Positions 1 through 7,771 of a stretch of 64,000 nt of DNA are shown piece by piece. The notes below the pieces were generated by a model, which saw only the letters and a program-made list of their open reading frames with translations, ran no database searches and was not told the DNA's origin. The stretch lies in contig NZ_JAMTCP010000005.1 of the NCBI RefSeq assembly GCF_024171885.1, forward strand, positions 100,249-164,248. Direction: 5' to 3'. Both the position numbers and the translations under genes were made by a program. Every line of letters begins with the position of its first letter. Position 1 is the first letter of the stretch. The DNA comes from Streptoalloteichus tenebrarius. GTDB taxonomy: Bacteria; Actinomycetota; Actinomycetes; Mycobacteriales; Pseudonocardiaceae.

Positions 1-111
1 GAGTTGGTCGGGTCGGGAGACATCGACCAGTACCTGCGGTGGCGGGACCTCGCGCTGGCTGAGTCCGTGCCGTTCGCCCGGTACGTCCTGGAGGTCGGCG
101 ATGTCCGCTAG
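1..111 (+). CDS. DUF6879 family protein, C-terminal end only
   Basis: Only the last 36 codons lie in the window; the gene starts to the left of it. The residues DIDQYLRWRDLALAESVPF are nearly identical to the C-terminus of the next gene (DIDQYLKWRDLALAEAVPF), so the two are tandem copies of one family. The stop TAG at 109-111 overlaps the ATG of the next gene by 11 bases, which suggests translational coupling. Proteins of this family are usually paired with XRE/DUF5753 regulators in actinomycetes; their biochemical role is unknown. Confidence 0.8.
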   Translation, partial: ELVGSGDIDQYLRWRDLALAESVPFARYVLEVGDVR

Positions 112-613
112 CAAGGCGGGATTCAGCGACTTTTTCGAAAACTTCACCAAGTCCGCTTTTCGGCTGGAGACGCATCAGGTCTACACGATTCCGAGTGAGG
201 CGGAGCGGGTTCGTCGGTTTCTGGCTGGGCAGCCCAAGGACGACGAACAGTCTCTGGAGTGGCGACGTCGCGTACAGGAGACTACCAGCGCGGGCAAGAC
301 CATGACCCGGGCCAAGATCGTCCGTCGGCCCTTCACTGATTACACCCGTTACCTCATGGAGTGGGGTGTTCCCCGGAACGTTCGTGCCGGTGAGGACTAC
401 CGCATCCTGGACCTCACCGACCGTGAGGTGGATCTGCCTCAGCAGGACTTCTGGTTGTTCGACGAGACCACTGTTCTCCTGTTGAACTTCAACCCCGACG
501 GCACGTTGCGCGATCGCGAGTTGCTGGAGTCGCCGCCGGACATTGACCAGTACCTGAAGTGGCGGGACCTCGCCTTGGCGGAGGCAGTTCCGTTCGGTGA
601 GTATCGAGCCTGA
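101..613 (+). CDS. DUF6879 family protein
   Basis: A 170-residue soluble protein with no signal peptide or membrane segment. Aromatic and charged stretches (FSDFFENF at the start, LFDETTVLLLNFNPDGTL near residue 125-140, then the DIDQYLKWRDLAL tail) are typical of the DUF6879 family as I know it from actinomycetes, where it sits directly beside an XRE/DUF5753 regulator. That is the case here: its stop codon lies inside the regulator gene (17-base overlap), so the two are one transcription unit. The gene is a tandem duplicate of the truncated copy to its left. No catalytic motif is visible. A role as partner of the DNA-binding protein is inferred from context only. Confidence 0.85.
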   Translation: MSASKAGFSDFFENFTKSAFRLETHQVYTIPSEAERVRRFLAGQPKDDEQSLEWRRRVQETTSAGKTMTRAKIVRRPFTDYTRYLMEWGVPRNVRAGEDYRILDLTDREVDLPQQDFWLFDETTVLLLNFNPDGTLRDRELLESPPDIDQYLKWRDLALAEAVPFGEYRA

Positions 614-1445
614 TCGGCAGGAAGATCAGCGACGAAGCCTGGCGGAGGCGCTCCGGAGCCTCCGCCAGGCTTCTGGCCTGTCCGGGGTTCGGCTCGCCGC
701 GCGCTGCAACATGAGTCAGTCGAAGATCAGCAGGATCGAGACGGGTCGCGTACTTCCCACAGTCGTCGACGTTGAGCGCATCCTCAGGGCGCTGGAGGTG
801 GACTCCTCCGTTTCTCAGGAGCTTCTGAACCTTACTCGCCTCGCGAACGTGGACTACAGGTCGTCGCGAAGCTATGCGAAGGTGGGGCTCTGGCGGAAGC
901 AGGACGAACTTCGTGCCCTGACAGAGATGTCGCGAACGGTCCGTCACTTTCTTCCGGCGATTCCGACCGGTTTGTTGCAGGTGCCTGATTACGCCCGTTC
1001 GGTGCTGTCCCGAGTCGTCTCCTTGAAGGCCGAACGTGACGTGGAGAAGATCGTTCAGGCCCGTCAACAGCGGCAGGCCGTTCTGGACGATCCACGGCGT
1101 ACCTTCTTCTTCCTGATGACCGAGCAGGCGGTTCGTTGGCGCCAAGCCGATTCCGAGGTGATGGTCAGGCAGCTATCGCACATGGCGGATCTGGTGGAGA
1201 AACCGAGTGTCGAGATCGGGATCATCCTTCAGTCCACGAAGGTGCTCGAACCGCCGATGAACATCTTCGTCGTGTATGACGACCGGCTGGTGACCGTCGA
1301 ACTGTTCTCGGGGGAGGTCGCCCTGCGGGACCCGCAGGAGATCGCGTACCACCTGGAGTTGTTCGAGTTCTTCCTGGGGCACGCCATCAGAGGTGAGGAA
1401 GCCTCGGAATTCCTTCGGTCGGTCGCGCGCGACTTTATGCGATGA
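597..1445 (+). CDS. XRE-family helix-turn-helix regulator with DUF5753 domain
   Basis: A 282-residue protein with an N-terminal Cro/C1-type helix-turn-helix (about residues 20-75; VRLAARCNMSQSKISRIETG is the helix-turn-helix core) followed by a DUF5753 domain to the end. This two-domain form is abundant in actinomycetes, for example among the regulators next to DUF397 or DUF6879 genes. The GTG start at 597 lies inside the end of the preceding DUF6879 gene, which indicates coupling. The DUF5753 part is thought to bind a ligand or partner; which one is unknown. A regulator of local or developmental genes is the likely role. Confidence 0.9.
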   Translation: MSIEPDRQEDQRRSLAEALRSLRQASGLSGVRLAARCNMSQSKISRIETGRVLPTVVDVERILRALEVDSSVSQELLNLTRLANVDYRSSRSYAKVGLWRKQDELRALTEMSRTVRHFLPAIPTGLLQVPDYARSVLSRVVSLKAERDVEKIVQARQQRQAVLDDPRRTFFFLMTEQAVRWRQADSEVMVRQLSHMADLVEKPSVEIGIILQSTKVLEPPMNIFVVYDDRLVTVELFSGEVALRDPQEIAYHLELFEFFLGHAIRGEEASEFLRSVARDFMR

Positions 1446-1487
1446 CGCGACTCGGCCTTTCGGTCGAGTCGCGCCGTTCCTATCTTT

Positions 1488-1835
1488 GTGGTCGTGAGCA
1501 CCCCTGAGTTCGAGCTGAATCTGCCGCCCGGGGTCGTGGCCGAGACCTTCACCTACCGGAACGGGCGAACCACGACCATCTATCGGGCGCCTTTTCCCTC
1601 CGAGGGGCCGGTTCGCGGTCTCTGGGAGGGGTATGAGGCGCTGCTCTTCATGTACGCCCACTTCGTCTTCGTGTGGCCGAAGGCCGCCGGCCAGGTCGAG
1701 GTCCGGCACGGCACCCTCACCAAGTCCCTGCTCCTGTGGCCGAACGTGCCGATCGAGGGGCAGTGGTGCGCGGAGACGCTCCGGCTCTTCGGTGTCCGGT
1801 GGACACGTGACCATCTCGCGAAGTTCCGCCTGTGA
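1488..1835 (+). CDS. conserved hypothetical protein, 113-115 aa
   Basis: I do not recognise this protein. It is small, soluble and rich in aromatic residues (RGLWEGYEALLFMYAHFVFVWPKAAGQVEVRHG). It follows the XRE gene after 42 bases and is followed after 12 bases by a tiny cysteine-rich gene, so it may belong to the same unit. Two GTG starts are possible, 1488 and 1494. The sequence TATCTT just upstream could be a -10 element, which would fit a leaderless message. Codon use is like its neighbours. Function unknown. Confidence 0.65.
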   Translation: MVVSTPEFELNLPPGVVAETFTYRNGRTTTIYRAPFPSEGPVRGLWEGYEALLFMYAHFVFVWPKAAGQVEVRHGTLTKSLLLWPNVPIEGQWCAETLRLFGVRWTRDHLAKFRL

Positions 1836-1847
1836 GAGGAGGACGTC

Positions 1848-1943
1848 ATGCTCGCCGACATCACGGTCACCTGTGGTGACTGCAAGGGCAAGGGATGCGG
1901 GAACTGCGACAACACCGGCTCGATCACCATCGTCGAGGACTGA
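1848..1943 (+). CDS. 31-residue cysteine-knuckle peptide
   Basis: A very short gene with a good ribosome binding site (GAGGAGG five bases before the ATG at 1848). The product holds C9-x2-C12-x-G-x-G-C17-x2-C20-x2-T-G, which resembles half of a DnaJ-type CxxCxGxG zinc finger. Four cysteines in this spacing could bind one zinc ion. The gene follows the 115-residue hypothetical gene by 12 bases and probably shares its message. It ends six bases before the end of the convergent regulator gene. A small zinc-binding partner is a guess; a chance reading frame is unlikely given the site and the motif. Confidence 0.65.
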   Translation: MLADITVTCGDCKGKGCGNCDNTGSITIVED

Positions 1944-1949
1944 TCCGCC

Positions 1950-2855
1950 TCAGTCGGCCGTGGTGCCGCCGGAGGTCTCGGCGGCACCGGGGCGAACCCG
2001 TTCCCTCGTCGGCCGGATCTCGTCGGCCCCGTGCGCGGTGAGGGAGTCCAGCAGGCGCAGGGAAACCTCCGACTCACTGCCCGGCTCCGCGTGGTAGGTG
2101 CACAGCACGAGTCCCGGGTCGCCGGGCAGCTCCAGCGTCTCGTAGAAGAGGGTCATGTCCCCGACCAGGGGGTGGCGGATCAGTTTGCTGCCGTGTGCCT
2201 TGTCCCGCACGTCGTGCCGGGCCCACAGGCAGCCGAACAGCTTGCTCTTCATGGACAGTTCGCCGACCAGCGCGGCCATGCCGGCGTCGTCGGGCTGCTG
2301 GCCCGCCGAGTACCGCAGGTAGGCCACCGTCTCCTCGGCGACCTTCTGCCACTCCCGGTAGTGGTCGCCGGCGGCGGGGTCGAGGAACACCATGCGCGCC
2401 ATGTTGCGCTCGGCCGCCGGCATCCGCCCGAAGTCGGCGATCACGGCGCTGGCCATGCGGTTCCACGCCACGACGTCGGTCCTGCCGTTCATGGCGACCG
2501 CCGGAACCGGGTCCATCGCGTCGAGCAGGTGCTGGACCTGTGCGCGGACCTTCCTCGGCTGGGCGGGCCGGCGCCGGGGTTTGTTCTGCGCCAACGCCAT
2601 CAGGTGGTCGTGTTCGGAGGGGTCGAGCTGGAGCGCGCGGGCGACCGCGTTGAGCACCTCGCACGAGGGGTGGGCGGCGCGTCCCTGCTCCAGGCGGATG
2701 TAGTAGTCGACGCTCACCCCGGCGAGCTGGGCGACCTCGTTGCGCCGCAGCCCGGGCACCCGGCGGCGGCCGGCGGGCGGCAGCCCCACGTCCTCCGGCC
2801 GCAGCCGCGCGCGTCGCGACGCCAGGAAGTCCCCCAACTCGTCCCCTCGGTTCAT
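1950..2855 (-). CDS. XRE regulator with MmyB-like ligand-binding domain
   Basis: A 301-residue regulator. The N-terminal helix-turn-helix (RRNEVAQLAGVSVDYYIRLEQGR, about residues 40-62) is followed by an MmyB-type ligand-binding domain (AVAMNGRTDVVAWNRMASAVIADF onwards), the form seen next to short-chain dehydrogenase genes in many actinomycetes. The ATG at 2855 was chosen because the five codons upstream of it look non-coding; a GTG/ATG start at 2870 is possible. It is divergent from the SDR / aldo-keto reductase / SDR operon at 3010-5640 and probably represses that operon in response to a small molecule. The ligand is unknown. Confidence 0.9.
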   Translation of the reverse strand: MNRGDELGDFLASRRARLRPEDVGLPPAGRRRVPGLRRNEVAQLAGVSVDYYIRLEQGRAAHPSCEVLNAVARALQLDPSEHDHLMALAQNKPRRRPAQPRKVRAQVQHLLDAMDPVPAVAMNGRTDVVAWNRMASAVIADFGRMPAAERNMARMVFLDPAAGDHYREWQKVAEETVAYLRYSAGQQPDDAGMAALVGELSMKSKLFGCLWARHDVRDKAHGSKLIRHPLVGDMTLFYETLELPGDPGLVLCTYHAEPGSESEVSLRLLDSLTAHGADEIRPTRERVRPGAAETSGGTTAD

Positions 2856-2858
2856 GGG

Positions 2859-2910
2859 ACCAGTCTGCAACGTGGACTCGCGCCGAGGGTGGTACTGGCG
2901 GAACCAGTCT
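2859..2910. promoter_or_regulatory. candidate operator between divergent regulator and SDR operon
   Basis: The octamer ACCAGTCT occurs twice, at 2859-2866 and 2903-2910. The second copy also forms an inverted repeat ACTGG-CGGAA-CCAGT (2894-2908). Paired sites in a divergent gap next to an MmyB-type regulator are reasonable binding sites for it. This is inference from symmetry and position only. Confidence 0.35.
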
Positions 2911-3009
2911 CGGCGGACCTAGGCGTCAGCGGATCTCCCTCCACGAGCGACGGTCGCGGATCGTGGTGGCACACAACGACTTCCGAGACTTCGGGGAGTG
3001 GAGAGAACG

Positions 3010-3810
3010 ATGGCACACAACACCTCGTCCACTGTGGCCGCGCACACCGGGACCGGCTCGCCGCTGGCCGGGCGGGTGGCGGTGGTCACCGGGGCGTCCA
3101 GCGGCATCGGCGCGGCGGTCGCGTCCCGCCTGGCCGCCGACGGCGCCCGGGTGGCGCTGCTGGCCCGCCGCGCCGACCGGCTGTCCGCGCTGGCCGAGGA
3201 GATCGCCGCGGCGGGTGGCGAGGCGCTGCCGGTCGCGGTGGACGTCACCGACGCCGACCAGGTGAGCGCGGCGGCCGAGACGGTGGCCGCGCGGCTGGGC
3301 CGGGTCGACCTCGTGGTGAACAACGCCGGCGTGGCGCTGCCGTCGATGATCGACAAGGGTCGGACCGACGACTGGCAGCGGATGATCGACCTGAACGTCA
3401 CCGGCGTGCTGCGGGTCGTGCACGCGTTCGTGCCCGCGCTGCTGGCGGCCGCCGAGGCCGGAGCGCCCGCCGACCTGGTGAACATCTCCTCGGTCTCGGC
3501 CGACGTCATCTACCCCGGCTGGGCGGTCTACGCGGCGACCAAGGCGGCCGTCACCCAGTTCTCGGCCACCCTGCGGGCGGAGCTGGGCGGCCGGGGTGTC
3601 CGGGTGACCAACATCGAGCCGGGCATGGTGGACAGCGAGCTGCGGGAGAACGTCAGCGACCCGGAGGCGAAGGCGGCGCTGGACGAGTTCGCCGAGGCGG
3701 TCCCGTCGCTGGAGGCCGGCGACCTGGCCGACGTGCTGGCGTTCCTGGTGTCCCGGCCGAGCCGGGTCAACCTGCCAAAGCTGCGGATCATGCCGACCTG
3801 GCAGGCCTGA
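3010..3810 (+). CDS. short-chain dehydrogenase/reductase (SDR)
   Basis: A 266-residue classical SDR. The cofactor motif TGASSGIG is at residues 27-34, NNAG follows in the middle, and the catalytic Tyr/Lys pair is in VYAATKAA. The ATG at 3010 has GAGAGA just upstream. It is the first gene of an operon with an aldo-keto reductase and a second SDR, divergent from an MmyB-type regulator. It probably oxidises or reduces a small alcohol/carbonyl compound with NADP(H). The substrate cannot be told from the sequence. The start of the gene contains a one-mismatch copy of the palindrome GTCCACWGTGGAC (3027-3039). Confidence 0.9.
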   Translation: MAHNTSSTVAAHTGTGSPLAGRVAVVTGASSGIGAAVASRLAADGARVALLARRADRLSALAEEIAAAGGEALPVAVDVTDADQVSAAAETVAARLGRVDLVVNNAGVALPSMIDKGRTDDWQRMIDLNVTGVLRVVHAFVPALLAAAEAGAPADLVNISSVSADVIYPGWAVYAATKAAVTQFSATLRAELGGRGVRVTNIEPGMVDSELRENVSDPEAKAALDEFAEAVPSLEAGDLADVLAFLVSRPSRVNLPKLRIMPTWQA

Positions 3811-3829
3811 GCCGACGGGGGGAGGCGCG

Positions 3830-4840
3830 GTGCGACGGCGACTGGGGGCCACCGGACCCGAGGTGGGTGCGGTCGGGCTGGGCTGCATGGGCATGAGCTG
3901 GGGCTACGCCGAGTCCCAGCGGGACGACGACCGCTCGCTGGCGGTGATCAGGGAGGCCGTGGAGCGCGGCGTCTCCTTCCTGGACACCGCGCAGGTCTAC
4001 GGGGACGGCCACAACGAGTCCCTGGTGGGGCGGGCGATCGCCGACCTGCGGGACGACGTGGTGGTCGCGACCAAGACCGGACTGGTCGTGGAGGACCTCG
4101 CGGCCCGGCGGATGCGGCGCGACGGGACGCCCCGGCACGTCCGGGCGAGTGCGGAGGAGAGCCTGCGCCGGTTGGGCGTCGAGGCCATCGACCTGCTCTA
4201 CCTGCACCGCGTCGACCCGGCGGTCCCGCTGGAGGAGACCTGGGGCGCGATGGCCGAGCTGGTGGCCGAGGGCAAGGCGCGGCGTCTGGGCCTGTCCGAG
4301 GTGACCGTCGCTGAGGCGGAGCGGGCGCACGCGATCCACCCGGTCGCCGCGATCCAGTCCGAGCTGTCCCTGTGGACCAGGGACGCGCTCGGGGTGCCGG
4401 GCGAGCGGGGCGCGGGCGCGGCGGCCGGGGCCGACGACGCCGCCGACGTCGGCGACGTCGTCGGGTGGTGCGCGGCGCACGGCGCGGCCTTCGTGCCCTT
4501 CTCCCCGCTGGGCCGGGGATTCCTCACCGGGACGGTGGACGCGTCCGGTCTGGAGGACGGGGACTTCCGCGCGACCAACCCCCGTTTCCAGCGGGACGCG
4601 GCCGCGGCCAACGAGCGGATCGTCGACGTGGCGCGCCGGGTGGCGGCCCGACACGACGCGACCCCGGCCCAGGTCGCCCTCGCCTGGGTGCTGGCCAGGG
4701 GCGAGCACGTGATCCCCATCCCCGGCACGAGGAGCCCGCGTCACCTGCGGGAGAACCTGGCCGCCGTCGACCTCGCGCTCACCGCCGAGGACCTGGCGGA
4801 GCTGGACTCCGCGCCGCCGCCGGTCGGCTCCCGCTACTGA
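3830..4840 (+). CDS. aldo/keto reductase
   Basis: A 336-residue TIM-barrel oxidoreductase. The usual active-site set is present: Asp and Tyr in FLDTAQVYG, Lys in VATKTG and His in LYLHRVDP. The C-terminal NADPH-binding part is PGTRSPRHLRENL. The GTG start at 3830 has a GGGGAGG site nine bases upstream. It lies 19 bases after the first SDR gene and 47 bases before the second, so the three form one operon. It is related to the YajO/Gcy-like reductases that act on small aldehydes and ketones. Residues about 190-215 form an Ala/Gly/Asp-rich insertion (ERGAGAAAGADDAADVGD). Confidence 0.93.
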   Translation: MRRRLGATGPEVGAVGLGCMGMSWGYAESQRDDDRSLAVIREAVERGVSFLDTAQVYGDGHNESLVGRAIADLRDDVVVATKTGLVVEDLAARRMRRDGTPRHVRASAEESLRRLGVEAIDLLYLHRVDPAVPLEETWGAMAELVAEGKARRLGLSEVTVAEAERAHAIHPVAAIQSELSLWTRDALGVPGERGAGAAAGADDAADVGDVVGWCAAHGAAFVPFSPLGRGFLTGTVDASGLEDGDFRATNPRFQRDAAAANERIVDVARRVAARHDATPAQVALAWVLARGEHVIPIPGTRSPRHLRENLAAVDLALTAEDLAELDSAPPPVGSRY

Positions 4841-4887
4841 CCCACCATCCGCGCCTCTCGCCGCCGTCGGCGGCGTGGGAAGGAACC

Positions 4888-5640
4888 ATGAAGCGTTTCA
4901 CGGACAAGATCGCATTGATCACGGGTGGCACCAGCGGCATGGGGCTGGCCACCGCGCGACGCCTGCTCGACGAGGGCGCGCACGTGGTGATCACCGGAAG
5001 GGACGACGAGCGCCTGCGGGTCGCCGTGGCGTCCCTCGACGGCGGGGACCGCGTGCTGGCGGTGCGCGCCGACGTCGCCCGCTCCGCCGACGCCGACGAG
5101 CTGACGCGCCGGGTCGCCGACCGGTTCGGCCGGCTGGACGTGGTGTTCGCCAACGCCGGCGTCGGGGTGTTCAGGCGGTTCGCCGACCTCACGGAGGCCG
5201 ACTTCGACCACGTGGTCGACGTCAACTTCCGGGGCGTGTTCCTGACCGTCCACAAGGCGCTGCCGCTGCTCGCGGACGGCGGGTCGATCGTCATCAACGC
5301 GTCGTGGACGCTCCACCGCGGCCTGCCGGTGTGCTCGCTGTACTCGGCGACCAAGGCCGCCGCGCACAACCTGGCGCGGACGCTGGCCGCCGACCTCGCG
5401 GACCGCCGGATCAGGGTCAACTCGGTCAGCCCCGGCTACATCGACACCCCGATGTACCCGGAGGACGCGCTGGACCCGGAGGAGGCGGCCAAGGTGCGCG
5501 GCCAGGTCGCGGCGCGGCGGTTCGGCCGACCCGAGGAGGTCGCCGCCGCCGTGGCCTTCCTCGCCTCGGACGACGCGGCCTACGTCAACGGGCAGGACCT
5601 CGTGGTCGACGGCGGCCTGGTCGGCGCGATCCCGGCCTGA
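4888..5640 (+). CDS. short-chain dehydrogenase/reductase (SDR)
   Basis: A 250-residue classical SDR with TGGTSGMG at residues 12-19, the NAG motif (FANAGVG), a catalytic Ser in NASWT and YSATK further on. The C-terminus VNGQDLVVDGG is typical of the FabG-like group. The ATG has GGAAGG six bases upstream. It is the last gene of the three-gene oxidoreductase operon; a perfect 16-bp stem-loop just after the stop ends the unit. Substrate unknown. Confidence 0.92.
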   Translation: MKRFTDKIALITGGTSGMGLATARRLLDEGAHVVITGRDDERLRVAVASLDGGDRVLAVRADVARSADADELTRRVADRFGRLDVVFANAGVGVFRRFADLTEADFDHVVDVNFRGVFLTVHKALPLLADGGSIVINASWTLHRGLPVCSLYSATKAAAHNLARTLAADLADRRIRVNSVSPGYIDTPMYPEDALDPEEAAKVRGQVAARRFGRPEEVAAAVAFLASDDAAYVNGQDLVVDGGLVGAIPA

Positions 5641-5648
5641 GGCCGCCC

Positions 5649-5687
5649 GACGCCGGGTGGCGCGCCCGCGACGCGCCACCCGGCGTC
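5649..5687. terminator. bidirectional stem-loop terminator
   Basis: A perfect 16-bp inverted repeat (GACGCCGGGTGGCGCG, 5649-5664, with its complement at 5672-5687) with a 7-base loop. It lies between the convergent SDR and VOC genes and overlaps the last codons of the VOC gene, so it can serve both. Confidence 0.75.
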
Positions 5688-6051
5688 AACGCCCGAGGAA
5701 GCCGCCGATCCGCAGCAGGTTCCCGTGCGGGTCGATCAACGCGAACTCCAGCAGGCCGTAGTCGGTCTCGACCGGCGGGTGCAGCCGCGCGTCGCCGAGG
5801 TCGAGCGCGGCCCACTCGTCGTGCAGCTCCCGCGCCTCGGCGGCGGTGGTGAACCGGACGTAGCAGCCGCCGGCGTCGACCTTCGGGTCCATGTCCGGGT
5901 GTGGGAAGAAGTGCAGCTCGGCGCCGTCCGCGCGACTGGCGACGAGGTACTCGGGGTGCCGTTCCTGGGCGGTGAAGCCGAGCGTGGCGTAGAAGCGGGC
6001 GGTGGCGTCGAGGTCGGGGCTGGGCAGGATCGGGATCGTCACGACCGTCAT
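5686..6051 (-). CDS. VOC-family (glyoxalase/bleomycin-resistance fold) protein
   Basis: A 121-residue single VOC domain. The start PILPSPDLDATARFYATLGF and the end YGLLEFALIDPHGNLLRIG are the classic paired beta-alpha-beta-beta-beta elements, and the acidic residue before PHGN-LRI is the usual metal ligand. Proteins of this size work as dimers and may be small-molecule binding proteins, antibiotic-sequestering proteins or dioxygenase/isomerase-like enzymes. It is divergent from the flavin oxidoreductase at 6229 across a 177-base gap. Confidence 0.88.
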   Translation of the reverse strand: MTVVTIPILPSPDLDATARFYATLGFTAQERHPEYLVASRADGAELHFFPHPDMDPKVDAGGCYVRFTTAAEARELHDEWAALDLGDARLHPPVETDYGLLEFALIDPHGNLLRIGGFLGR

Positions 6052-6228
6052 GCCGGCAGGATCCCAGCACCCCCCGACAACGCCGGCGGTCCCGTCGCCC
6101 CGTCACCACCGCATGCGCCCGGTCGGGGGTCTTCCCTGCGAACCGGCACCGCCTGTGATGGGCTGCACGCGGGGGTCCGGCACGCCGGTGATCCGTCCGG
6201 CGGGTGCCCCGGTCCGAGAGGAGTGGCG

Positions 6229-7689
6229 ATGCCCGCACAGGACGTGGACGTCGTGGTCGTCGGGATGGGACCCGGCGGGGAGCACGTCGCGACCCGGTTG
6301 GCCGGGGCCGGCCTCGACGTCGTGGGCGTGGAGGCCCGGCTGCTGGGCGGCGAGTGCCCGTACTACGCCTGTGTCCCCACCAAGATGATGGTGCGCGCGG
6401 GCGACGTGCTCGCCGAGGCCCGCCGGGTCGACGGCCTGGCCGGCGCGGCGCAGGCCAGCCCCGACTTCGCCCCGGTCGCGACCCGCATCCGTCGGGAGGC
6501 GACCGACGACTGGGACGACGGGGTCGCGGTCCGGCGGTTCGCCGACGCGGGGGGACGGTTCGTGCGCGGGCGTGGGCGGATCACCGCGCCCGGCGAGGTC
6601 ACCGTCTCCACCTCGGACGGAGATCAGGTGTTCCGGGCGCGGCGCGCCATCGTGCTCAACCCGGGCACCGAGCCGACCGCGCCGCCGATCGACGGCCTGG
6701 CCGACACCCCGTACTGGACGAACCGGGACGCGGTGGCGGCCGAGCGGGCGCCGGGGTCGCTCCTGGTCCTGGGCGCCGGACCGGTCGGCTGCGAGTTCGC
6801 GCAGGTCTTCGCCCGGTTCGGCAGCCGGGTGACGGTGATTGAGGTGAAGGAGCGCCTGCTGGCCGGGGAGGAACCGGAGGCGTCGGAGATCCTCACCAAG
6901 GCCTTCGAGGCCGAGGGGATCACCGTGCGGGCCGGTGTCCAGGTGCGGCGCTTCGACCACGACGGGGCCGGTGGCGGTTTCACCGCGACGCTGGAGTCCG
7001 GGGAGGAGCTGAGCGCCCAACGCCTGCTCGTGGCGGCTGGCCGGCGCACCGACCTCGCCGCGTTGGGCGTGGGCGCGCTGGGGCTGGACGAGAACGCCAG
7101 GACCCTGGACGTGGACGAGCGGATGCGGCTGGCGCCCGGTGTGTGGGCGGTGGGCGACGTGACGGGGCGCGGGGCGTTCACCCACGTCTCGATGTACCAG
7201 GCCAGGATCGCCGCCGCCGACATCCTGGCCTCCGGCGGCGACGGCGGCGACGGCGGCGACGGCGGCGACGGCGGTGGCGGCGGGGGCGACGCCGGCGCGG
7301 GCGACGGCGAGGGGGAGAGGGCCGACTACCGCGCCGTGCCCAGGGTGACCTTCACCGACCCCGAGGTCGCCTCGGTCGGGATGACCGAGGCCCAGGCCAG
7401 GGAGCGGGGGCTGACGGTGCGGACCGGGAGCACCGACCTGTCGGCCTCGGCCAGGGGGTGGATCCACCGCGCCGGCACGGGACTGGTCAAGGTCGTCGAG
7501 GACGCCGAGCGCGGCGTGCTGGTGGGGGCGACCGTCGTCGGGCCGTACGGTGGCGAGGTGCTCGGCGCGCTCGCCGTCGCCGTGCACGGCGAGGTCCCGA
7601 CGGAACGCCTGCGCCGCATGATCTACGCCTACCCGACCTTCCACCGCGCCGTCGAGTCCGCACTGGACGATCTCCATGCGCGCGGCTGA
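6229..7689 (+). CDS. FAD-dependent pyridine nucleotide-disulfide oxidoreductase
   Basis: A 486-residue member of the dihydrolipoamide dehydrogenase / mercuric reductase family. The N-terminal FAD motif is VGMGPGGEHVA, the redox pair is CPYYAC (Cys-x4-Cys) in GGECPYYACVPTK, the NAD(P)H motif is LGAGPVGCEFAQ, and the second FAD motif is VWAVGDVTG. The C-terminal dimer part has YAYPTFHRAVESAL where lipoamide dehydrogenases have the His-Pro-Thr motif, so a different disulfide or dithiol substrate is likely. The ATG at 6229 has GAGAGGAG upstream. A run of four GGCGGCGAC units inserts a GGD-rich loop between the FAD/NAD core and the dimer domain. Confidence 0.92.
   Translation: MPAQDVDVVVVGMGPGGEHVATRLAGAGLDVVGVEARLLGGECPYYACVPTKMMVRAGDVLAEARRVDGLAGAAQASPDFAPVATRIRREATDDWDDGVAVRRFADAGGRFVRGRGRITAPGEVTVSTSDGDQVFRARRAIVLNPGTEPTAPPIDGLADTPYWTNRDAVAAERAPGSLLVLGAGPVGCEFAQVFARFGSRVTVIEVKERLLAGEEPEASEILTKAFEAEGITVRAGVQVRRFDHDGAGGGFTATLESGEELSAQRLLVAAGRRTDLAALGVGALGLDENARTLDVDERMRLAPGVWAVGDVTGRGAFTHVSMYQARIAAADILASGGDGGDGGDGGDGGGGGGDAGAGDGEGERADYRAVPRVTFTDPEVASVGMTEAQARERGLTVRTGSTDLSASARGWIHRAGTGLVKVVEDAERGVLVGATVVGPYGGEVLGALAVAVHGEVPTERLRRMIYAYPTFHRAVESALDDLHARG
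7234..7269 (+). repeat. in-frame 9-bp minisatellite (GGCGGCGAC x4)
   Basis: Four perfect head-to-tail copies of GGCGGCGAC, followed by a decayed GGT/GGC tail to about 7300, encode Gly-Gly-Asp repeats in the loop before the dimerisation domain of the oxidoreductase. The frame is kept. Confidence 0.9.
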
Positions 7690-7771
7690 TCCCCTGCGGC
7701 GTAACCCTTTCCGGCGACACGTGAGGCGGCCGTCCGGAGTGGAGGGTCGGCGACGGTGCCACCATGGGCTG

